This document shows, one piece after another, positions 56,343-64,000 of a stretch of DNA of 64,000 bases. Within the stretch, counting starts at the first letter, position 1. The number at the start of each line of letters is the position of its first letter. The position numbers were made by a program, and so were the translations under genes. This DNA is from Larix kaempferi (Eukaryota > Streptophyta > Pinopsida > Pinales > Pinaceae). Where the stretch lies: assembly GCA_027924585.1 (NCBI GenBank), contig BSBM01000092.1:11655501-11719500 (forward strand). The letters are read 5' to 3'. The notes below the pieces were generated by a model. That model was not told the DNA's origin. It did no database searches and saw only the letters and a program-made list of their open reading frames with translations.

Positions 56343-57540
56343 TTATAGCTATAATGGATCCAATGGACCTTTTCCTACCTGATGGCCCTTTTCCGAAGCA
56401 ATGTAACTTTCTTGTCCAAGATATGCACTAGTAGCATTGATATATTGCCTTCCGGTTCCACCTGAATCAAGGACCAATCAATAATGTGCTTATGATCATG
56501 TACATACTTTTTAATAGAAACATGAAACATATTATGCACTTTTATGTAGGCAAGCAATGCAAGCTCATATGCAATAGGCCCTATCATAGCTAATATTTCA
56601 AATGGCGCACAATATCTGGGTGCTAGCTTAGGACATATCTAAAGCTTCAAGGAACTTTTCTTTGGCCTGACTTTAGATACACATGATCACCAATTCTTAA
56701 TTCTCTTGTTGTTATGCTTTTGTCTGCATAATTTTTTTGTATGTCGTGTGCTATTTTTAAATTCCGCCCGATCTTAACCATCTGCTCTTCCATTTCTTTA
56801 AGTAATTATAGCCCAATAACCACTCTATCTGCTGGATTATCCCAACTGATAGGAGTATTGCATTTTCTTCCATACAAGGCTTCAAATGGACTCATCTTTA
56901 AATATGCATGATATCCATTATTATAAAAAAAATCTATCAAATGCAAGTAATCTTCCCACTTTGATGGCTGATCCATCACATACATTCTAAGCATATATTT
57001 AATAACCCGATTAACCCTCTCAGTCTATCCATCTACCTATGGATGATATGTTGTACTCATATTCATATTTGCCCCATATCATTTAAATAATCTTTTCCAA
57101 AAATTTGAAGTAAGTTTTGGATCCTTGTCTAAAATAATTGCCTTGGGTATTGCATGTAATCTTGCAATCTCTTTCATATAAATTCCTGCCATGTTAGCTA
57201 CCTTATGAGTTGACTTAATTGGGATGAAGTGTGTATCTTTTGTCAACTGATCCACCACTACTATAATTGAATCATGTTGTTTTACTGTTATGCGTAATTT
57301 GGTGATGAAATCTATTGTCACCACATCCCATTTCCAATCTAGAATTGGCATGGGTGAAGTAATTGTGCTAGATGCCCATGCTCAACCTTTGATTTCTGAC
57401 ATTCCATACACCTTGCTATGTACTCAACTATGTATTTCTTCATTCCTCGCCAAAGTACTGAGTTCTTACTGTTGTAATAGTCTTTTGATATCTAGGATGT
57501 CCTGCATATGGTACCTTGTGTATTTCATCCATTAACAACT
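56343..57540 (-). pseudogene. Chromovirus integrase relic (host of the nest)
   Basis: Minus-strand integrase similar to that at 42711-44151: a finger start LLMDEIHKVPYAGHPRYQK near 57530-57475, WDVVTIDFITKL (first Asp), KAIILDKDPKLTS (second Asp) in the open stretch 57351-57079, MLRMYVMDQPSKWEDYLHL in 56994-56806, and the C-terminal YKVHNMFHVS..KKYVHDHKH..QVEPEG with the start of the chromodomain region (56587-56375). The third catalytic region near 57030 is frameshifted. It is cut on the left by the Tat-like LTR and on the right at about 57540 by the next element. Confidence 0.87.
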
Positions 57541-58697
57541 TGTTGATGCCTCGGATATCGTAGCATCAATCAGAAAGGGATTCTCCCCGATAGATGATCC
57601 CAATTAAATTATCTACCGTTTGGAATAGGGAATCCATCCGGTTAGCAGTTCCGGCAACCGTGGGTTTGGAGTTTAATTCTGAATGTACCGGTTATGGCCC
57701 GATCCACCTTTCTTTTGGATTTTATGTTTTAAATGAGAAGCAAGTGCCTAATTTAGGTTTGATCTAAATGCAAAACTAAAGCAGATCTAAATCTAGAAAC
57801 TGAAGTAAAACTAACTATCCTTGCAAGGAGCACACGTGAAGGATGAGCAATGGGCTGTGACGGATACCATAAGGAAAAGACAGATAGCTATCAATTCTCA
57901 CAGGTGAAGCTACAACAAGATAAAAGATCTTTAGAAGATAGCTTCTAAATTAATATAAAACACATTTCATGCTCATAAAACAGAGAAGCACAATTATCTA
58001 ATCTAAATGGAAAGAATGAAGGAACAGATCTAAGTGTAAACAAACTGAAATAACTCTAAAGATCCCTGCAAGGAGCAAATTTAAAGGCATGAACAATGAG
58101 CTATATGAGTTATCTTGAAGAAAGAACAGTTAGCCATTTAATCTAAAAGAGAACTCTACAACAAAGATAAAGATATCAGTAGATAGCTCCTGATTTAATA
58201 TGAAACACATTCACTGTCCATGAAATGGAGAAATCGTTTACACAGGAATAAGCAAAATCATTCGTTGCAAAGAAATAGTTCAAATAACAAGAAGGATCTC
58301 ACATTACAAGATGGAAATCACCAGAACAGTCCGATACACATCCATCTTTCTTTCCCATGCAAAACGTCCATCTCCTTGGCTTTTATTAGAAAATTCGATT
58401 TTACAGAAACGATACAAGATAGCTCGTAAAGGTTTCTCAATTTCATTCCCTGCCAAAAGTCCTTTCTTATTCTTCCTAGCTCCTATTTATAATTACAAAA
58501 TCGCCCTTTGGGCTGCCACCTAGCCTCTTCCACCTGTCACTCACAGGAATTTCTTCTATAACAGACCAAAAAATGACTACTTCTTTTACAAAATATTTAA
58601 CAAAAGAGAATGGACAGCTGTCCCTTAGCTCACGCTGTATACATTTGAGAGTTTAACAAAATACACATAGCAGAAATAATGTTCTAATATCGTGCTG
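57541..58697 (-). repeat. LTR-like tail downstream of the large ORF (boundaries partly inferred)
   Basis: The left edge is sharp: chromovirus integrase ends and TGTTGATGCC begins at 57541 (minus-strand end GGCATCAACA). On the minus strand there is a TATA box TATAAATAG near 58484-58492, about 200 bases after the ORF stop, then leader-like sequence. A TGTTATAG start at 58563 would give a 1,023-bp LTR with TGTT/AACA ends, but no clear PPT precedes it. A diverged ~245-bp duplication lies inside (57784-58250). Confidence 0.45.
57784..58250. repeat. Diverged ~245-bp tandem duplication
   Basis: Unit 1 (AGATCTAAATCTAG, TGCAAGGAGCAC at 57822, GATAGCT, ATAAAACACATTTCATG, AGAGAAGCA) is repeated in order by unit 2 (AGATCTAAGTG, TGCAAGGAGCAA at 58067, GTTAGCC, TGAAACACATTCACTG, GGAGAAATC). 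The period is about 245 bases. Confidence 0.7.
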
Positions 58698-61600
58698 TCA
58701 TTCTTGTGCGTGAGCTTCAGCTGGGAGAGGATCGCCCAAGTCAATTGATGCTGCTGATGCTGCCTGGGAGGAGACACTCGAACCAATTGTTGCTGCTGCT
58801 TCTACTTGGGAAGAAGGGATTGAGCTGGATAGACTTTCTGCCACTGCTGGGGAAGAGGGAATCGAGCCCACTGTTGTTGTTGGAATGGCTGCTGGGAGAG
58901 AAGATTCTAGATCTGCTGATGCTCTTGCTACTGCTGTAGCTTTCTTTTCCTCTTCCGCTATGTAGTTATACCACACACCTGTGTCCCTTATGACTATGTT
59001 TGCTGCAGCAGGAAACAAGATTTTCTGAGAAGTCACATTCTTCCCGAGTTCTGCTCAAATGCTTTGAACTTCTGCTACTGCAGCTTGATGCACTTCCTTG
59101 AGCAAATGATCGTGGACTGATGACATTCCAACATAATGTTGTAAGTCATCAATTGCTAGGACATCAATCTTCTTCACGTATTCGGTTTGAATGCCCATTT
59201 CTTCCTTAAGCTCAGTCGAGCGCTGTTCTGAATCCGGGAAGTCATCGAGGGATTGTGGGAAATTCAGCTTGCACCTGTCATGCACTCCCTTGATTCTTTG
59301 ATACAGACCGTCGATCCTATCCCTTGTTCTTTGCACACTGGCTATCAGCTTACTGGCACAGTTCCTGCCGAACTCCAAAAGGGCTATGTCCTCATTAAAA
59401 TCGTCCATAGATTTAAATGGGAGGTGCGTGGGGAAACCCCCTTTTCCTTCTCTCCATGCCATCTGACTGATGATATTTTCCTTGACACGGGTATTCTTAG
59501 CTTTGAGCCTATGGTCCTCCGCATTAATTTCTTTTAACCTGACCACCATGGCCTTGAGTTTGCAAACCTCATCAGTGATTAGCTCCTGAGTTTCATGCAT
59601 TTGCTTCAGGATGCTGCAGGACAGCTCATGGAAGGGAGATATGTCCATCGTTCTTCTCTTGGCTTGCTCTAACTTCTCAGCTAATGTCCGCTTGTCTGCT
59701 TCTAGCTGGGATGCTTTATCTTCCGCTCTATTCTTCTCTGCCTCCACAATCATCATTTGGAGTGTCAGTTGGTCCTTTTCCTCTTCCAGCTAGTTATAGT
59801 TACCTGATAGCTCTTTATGCTCGGCATACAGGCAATTATACTTGTTTACTACCAGATCCCTTTGGGCCTGCTCATTAGCCACCGTCTGTTGTAGCGTACG
59901 AGCTATCTTCTTTGTCAATACATTTTCTCTGACTATAACGCCCACATTGTCCAGTGATGCTTTTGCTGTTTCCACAGCTGCAGATGCCATAGCAAAGGGA
60001 TCTTGATCTGTGTTCTGCATTATGGTGACCTCTCGGTGGGTAACGATGTCTTCATGGAAGGGACTTTTGATCCTCTCTTCCGATTTGAGGACCATAGCTT
60101 TCCTTTTCTTGTCATAGACAAACTCATTCCACCTGGACACCGTATGTTTTCCCGATGGAGTGTACGGGACAATAGGGCGGTTCATGATGTCTATGTCTTC
60201 TTCAGCAGGTGGGGTCCGGACTTCCTGAGCTGGATCTACTCCCGCCTTTTGGGTACCAGAGCCACCTGCTTGAGATGCGTCTATTTCCATGTCTTGGACA
60301 CCTGACCCACTTGCTTGGGCATCCTCCCCTGCTTTCAGCTCTTCTTCCGCCCTCCGTTTTGCCTCGGTTTGTTCAGCTTCAACCTCTTTCTGCTGCTGGG
60401 CTTCCTCAGCCTCTTTCTGCAGGCTTTCATTTTCAGCTTCTTGTTGCATTCTTGCCACTTCAGCTTCCTGCTGCCTTCTTGCCACTTCAGCTTCCAGCTG
60501 CCACCTGGCTTCCTCCGCCTCCCGCTACAATCTGGCTTCCTCAGCTTCCTGGAGTAACCTTGCTTCTTCTCTTAATCTGAGCTCTTCCTGAGCTCGGGCA
60601 TCCTCAGCTTCTTTCTCCTTCTGCTGGCTGGTCTTCTGGACCTTGGTTGAGCTAGAGCTTGCTCCAGTGCCTTGGCGACAGACCCGTAGCTCAGCCATGT
60701 TGCTGATGCCTCTGAATGCCTCTTCCTCGGCATCAGGATAGTGAGAGTACTCGAAGTGAGCATAAATCTCCTTACAGTGCTCAACAACTTTTCCCTTCCT
60801 GTCATTCCTGTGGAAGATTACCTCACCGAAGTGGAAGGCTTTCAGCTCTTGAACAAATTCTTCAGCTGAGGCAACCCCCGAGAACTTGTAAGCACCTATG
60901 CAGAAAGGTAGAGGGGGAAAGGAAGCCTTATGCTGTTTGTGGAGCATTGCTCCAATTCCATCCAGGAAGATTTGTCTTACTGCTTCTTTGAGGACCACAT
61001 AATCTGTGGCATACTGCGGCAAAATGTATGGGGGCTTAGTCCCTCCAAACATTCTTAGGTAGGTGCCTTGCTCTGAAAAGTAAAAATCCCCGTAATTCTC
61101 AAGGACTTCTACAGCGTTCTCTGACAGGCAATTGGGCTCTTCCTTGAATATCTTCTCATATAGGGGCATGATGAACCCCTCACAGATGAGTTTGTAGCTG
61201 GGCTTGTAATTCTGGGCCCACAACATCTTGAAAGCGATATAGACCGGGGTGGTGGCCTTATCCCATGTGCAGCCCAATTTGGGGAAGTCCATCTTGGCCA
61301 AAATACAATCAATCAGATATGAGGACATAAAAAATTCTGCCTTCTTCAAGGCTAGTCCTTCCCTTGCAACTACTATCATTAAGGCCAGACTATCTGACAG
61401 GAGAGTGGCCCAGTCAAACACAGTTCCCTTAAATGCCACGAAGTGGATAATAGGGACCCACTGAATCTTATACACGGTGCCATCGGGCATGCCGAAGATT
61501 CTGCACAGCATCAAGGCGATCAATTTGAAAGGAGGTCTCAGATTCTGTACGTCATATTCATCATTTCCTTTCTTTCTCAAATGTTTGCCTGCCATTAGTA

Positions 61601-62039
61601 GCTTCTTGGCCATCTCGACGTTGTTCATCTGGCTCAACCATTCATTAGTCAGAGATTGTTGGACACGGGGAAATTTGTAGGTTTCCGCAAGATATGCGGG
61701 TTGAAATGAGGCAATGGCCACTTTCCCGCTGTCATTTATCACTCTTCCTTCAGCATCGGCATGTTGGAGTATCCATCCGATCACTTCAGCACAGGGGAAC
61801 AACTCAGGGCGGGTAGCGGCTCTAGTTATGCCTGAGGCTCTGATATTGAGATAAATTGGCCCTTCTTCTAGCAACATATCCGGGATCTCTTGGTCCCGGA
61901 TCATTCTGTAGGTGTCACCCCATCTGATTTCAGGAGGGACACCAGTGGTGCACCTAGTATCCTGGAGTGAGGTTTCAGTTTTAAGTGGTGCAGGCCTTTT
62001 CTCTGTCATCTTAGCCTTCTTCTTCCCACCTTTTGGCAT
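58698..62039 (-). pseudogene. Large unidentified coiled-coil protein, one frame with three in-frame stops
   Basis: Not recognised. One minus-strand frame of about 1,113 codons starts at ATG 62039 and ends at 58698, interrupted only by TAG (60525-60527), TAG (59790-59792) and TGA (59055-59057). Residues 1-20 are Lys-rich (MPKGGKKKAKMTEKR, a possible nuclear signal). About 30-470 is a globular domain of mixed helices (FPCAEVIGWILQHADAEGR, ASFQPAYLAETYKFP, WATLLSDSLALMI, SSYLIDCILAKMDFPKLGC). About 475-560 is a charged coiled coil with a strict nine-residue repeat. Then come a hinge (VSRWNEFVYDKKRKAM), further coiled coil (about 690-860), a helical segment, and a Ser/Ala-rich C-terminus. The domain layout recalls 'putative plant transposon protein' ORFs of gypsy elements, but that is memory-based and unproven. 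Few mutations suggest recent activity. Confidence 0.75.
60360..60548 (-). repeat. 27-bp coding minisatellite (nonapeptide repeat), seven units
   Basis: Within the large frame, units of the form E-A-E-[EV]-A-R-x-Q-x follow each other without gaps at 60548, 60521, 60494, 60467, 60440, 60413 and 60386 (start of each on the minus strand). All are exactly 27 bases. The first in-frame TAG occupies a position that is Gln in most other units (60525-60527). Confidence 0.9.
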
Positions 62040-62886
62040 TTTGACTTATCCCTGGTAGCAACCAAATATACGTTATTATAAACATGAGAAACATACTATG
62101 AGATTTCAAGAGCATCACCATTTTAACATGTCAATGAGATAAATGCAATGTGAAGCGGTATGTTTAGGAATCAAAATACATCATTTCAACAGGAACGTAA
62201 TTATAAATTTTAGCCATCCTAATTCTTTGAAGGGGTAGGTTTGGAATGCTCCTGTGAGGATAAGCGTGTTGCGGAAGCAACCTGCTTTCGGTTTAGCTCT
62301 GGGGAAGAGGGTAACTTTCGTCATTGTGCTTTTAAAAGGCTAGTGGCGGGGGAAGTCTGGGGCGAAATAACCCTGTGACGAAATAGGGAGCCACTTTCAT
62401 ATTTACGACCCCGCAAGGGCTTCGAACGCCATTGTCATTTACGGCACTTGCCGAGGTGCTCTATGGGAGGTTTGAACAGGGGCGATGGTGCCTGTCTTAG
62501 GATTTAAATTGGGTAGAGGTCACGCCGGGACTGAGGTTTATGAAAAAAAATCGGGGGGCTACGTCTTTAGCTTTCGGCTGGAGACATGAAAAGTCCATGG
62601 GGCTTTGGCAGTTTTTTTGAAATAACGAGACACGCGGCCCGGGGAGGAAATTGGAACAAGTTTAACCATCCAAACTAACTGTCTCTACCCACTATGCAAA
62701 CGTTTTATCCTGCCTCTATTTTATGTGATGAGAAGAACGTAATTCAAACTGTATTTGATGGGCAAAATACCTATTATGGGCATTTTGCCCGTCAAAATCC
62801 AACCAATGCCCATCATTTTCAAACAAAAGACAACCCAATAGCAATTTGAAGCGTAGAAGGGACAAAGTTCAAGGTTAAAATCCTAC
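62040..62886 (-). other. Probable 5'-UTR intron of the large frame
   Basis: A donor, GCTAG|GTAGGA, lies at 62887/62886 and an acceptor, GGTTGCTACCAG|GGATAAG, at 62052/62051, 12 bases upstream of the ATG. The 835-base interval has no coding potential and is rich in short A/T and G-run tracts. The pairing is predicted from consensus only. Confidence 0.4.
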
Positions 62887-63018
62887 CTAGCACCGTGAGG
62901 ATAGCTGAACGAGGTGGCCGCGAACACGGATGAGCGAGATGAGCTGGAGCGATTTGCGCGGCGTTCCACGTCGTTTGCCAATCGGAAAATAACGATATGT
63001 TGGCTCGTACCCCCCACC

Positions 63019-63034
63019 GCTTATTTAAATAAGC
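63019..63034 (-). promoter_or_regulatory. Candidate core promoter of the large frame
   Basis: GCTTATTTAAATAAGC is a perfect 16-bp palindrome containing TATTTAAATA, a TATA-type box, in otherwise GC-rich sequence. It lies about 130 bases upstream of the predicted splice donor, so transcription starting some 30 bases downstream would give a roughly 100-base first exon. Being palindromic, it does not itself give direction. Confidence 0.4.
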
Positions 63035-63109
63035 TGGGCACGTGCGGCATTGAATTTTGGTGGGTGGCGCAATTAACCGCGGTTTAAATATCGGTACATC
63101 GGTGTCAAA

Positions 63110-64000
63110 TCACGTTTTCTCGATTCTCGCGTGACTGCCTCTTGCGGGATGAACTTGCGAATTCCTTCCGCCATTGCGGGAAGACACGGGGAAAACTTCC
63201 GCCGTTTCGGGAAAGAATGGCGAATGGCTCCCGCAAAAGGCTTCCGCGACGCGAAGGGGAAAGCCAAGCGTTTCGCAAAGCTCAAGTCTTTCGGAAGGAT
63301 ACCGCGGAAGCTTCCGTTGTTTCAGGAGAGGTTGGTGAATTGCTTCCGCAAGTTGGAACGCGGACGAATAAGTTCTTTTGGCGGCCTCTTCGGGATGAAA
63401 ACGTGAAGGCTCCCGAAACTGCGGAAAACTTTCGTAAGTGGCTTCCGCAGTTTCGGAAGACTTCCGCCAACGCTTCCGCAAAAGGTTCTCGCGAATTCGA
63501 GAAAATTTCTAATTTTTGGCCACGCTCGTTAGAATTGCGGAAGGCTTTTGCCCTTAGCCTCCGCTGTTTCGGGTAGGAAAAAACAAAGGTTCCACAAAGT
63601 TTTTTTCGCTGATGTTTCGGAACGGTTCCGCGAAGGTTTCCGCTGTTGCGGAAGGCTTTGGTGGATGCCTTTCGCGACTTTCGAGACTTCAAAAATTTGC
63701 CAAAACTTAGTCGTTTAGCGGCCCCGGGGAAGGTAGATGGATGACTCCCGCACATTTTGGGCGGCTTCTTCGAATTCCTCCGCCATTTTGGAGAGAAATT
63801 GCCAATGATTCCCGCAACTTATGAGCAAAAATTAAGTCCCTCTTCGGGAAGTTTACACGAGTGGCTTCCGCCAGTTTCGGAAGGTTTCCTTGAGTTCTTC
63901 CGCGATCTTTTGGGAAAAGCTTCCAAGTTCCTTTTCGGAAGGATTAAACAAGCGGCTTCCGCCACTGCAGGAGGATAGCCCGAAAGATTCCGCAATTTCG
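63110..64000. repeat. CpG-rich degenerate repeat array (GCTTCCGC / GCGGAAG words)
   Basis: Short words CTTCCGC, GCGGAAG, TTTCGGAAG and CTCCCGCAA recur more than twenty times in both orientations over 890 bases to the window edge. CpG is very frequent, unlike the AT-rich, CpG-poor remainder. Long open frames appear on both strands at once (63142-63576 plus, 63110-63481 and 63282-63755 minus), as expected of a stop-poor repeat rather than genes. It recalls the chromovirus leader array (38420-39100), which has TTTCGGCGAAAA words. Confidence 0.75.

Noticed and set aside
60209-60591. Plus-strand frames opposite the coiled-coil region
   Set aside because: They are the antisense shadow of the Glu/Ala/Gln-rich nonapeptide repeat, giving Leu/Ser/Cys-rich nonsense.
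63110-63755. Long frames on both strands (123, 144 and 157 codons)
   Set aside because: All are products of the CTTCCGC/GCGGAAG array, which is stop-poor in many frames. They overlap each other on opposite strands.
1-64000. CRISPR arrays, operons, tRNA or rRNA genes, and ordinary host genes
   Set aside because: None was seen. Repeats are tandem or transposon-derived, and no cloverleaf or conserved rRNA segment was recognised. A covariance-model scan would be needed to exclude small RNA genes fully.

Overview
The window looks like intergenic DNA from a seed plant with a large genome, most likely a gymnosperm. That is inferred from the dense, old, nested plant LTR retrotransposons, the RNase H-bearing plant LINEs and the near absence of host genes; the sequence alone does not fix the species. 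No ordinary host gene, tRNA, rRNA or CRISPR array was found. Almost everything codable is transposon-derived and broken by stops, frameshifts and deletions.

Layout. 1-1.5 kb: Ty3/gypsy integrase relic (-) cut by a Ty1/copia LTR. 3.2-5.7 kb: Ty3/gypsy RT-RNase H-integrase relic with its 3' LTR (+), abutting a LINE 3' end (5.7-6.8 kb). 6.8-10.6 kb: non-coding, with tandem and hairpin repeats and the first copy of a 390-bp dispersed module. 10.6-11.8 kb: second LINE 3' end. 14.3-15.4 kb: tandem repeats. 15.78-16.74 kb: solo LTR with perfect target-site duplication (TSD). 16.75-19.09 kb: copia relic (+). 19.09-21.2 kb: a short LTR with a primer-binding site, then a gypsy gag relic. 22.5-25.4 kb: minus-strand coding relic (coiled coil, membrane segment, acidic tail) followed by an LTR-like tail. 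28.3 kb: CACTA-type MITE.

29.5-35.8 kb: a LINE (-) whose reverse transcriptase is split by a complete but internally deleted copia element (31,117-34,841, TSD GTAAT). 36,582-45,825: a complete chromodomain gypsy element (chromovirus, +) with both LTRs, PBS, a 35-bp tandem leader array, gag, protease, RT, RNase H, integrase, chromodomain and PPT; all its key active sites are damaged. 48.1-57.5 kb: a four-level nest. A chromovirus relic is cut by a Tat/Athila-like gypsy (-), which is cut by a copia (51,272-54,903), whose gag is cut by a hAT-like element (52,802-53,909), which carries the second copy of the 390-bp module.

57.5-64 kb: the most unusual segment. A minus-strand reading frame of about 1,113 codons (62,039 to 58,698) encodes a globular N-terminal domain, a nonapeptide-repeat coiled coil, further coiled coil and a Ser/Ala-rich tail. 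It has only three in-frame stops, each explicable by one C-to-T change. It has a candidate TATA box and 5'-UTR intron, a CpG-rich repeat array upstream and an LTR-like tail downstream. I do not recognise the protein; it is probably an extra ORF of a retroelement or a lineage-specific gene carried by one.
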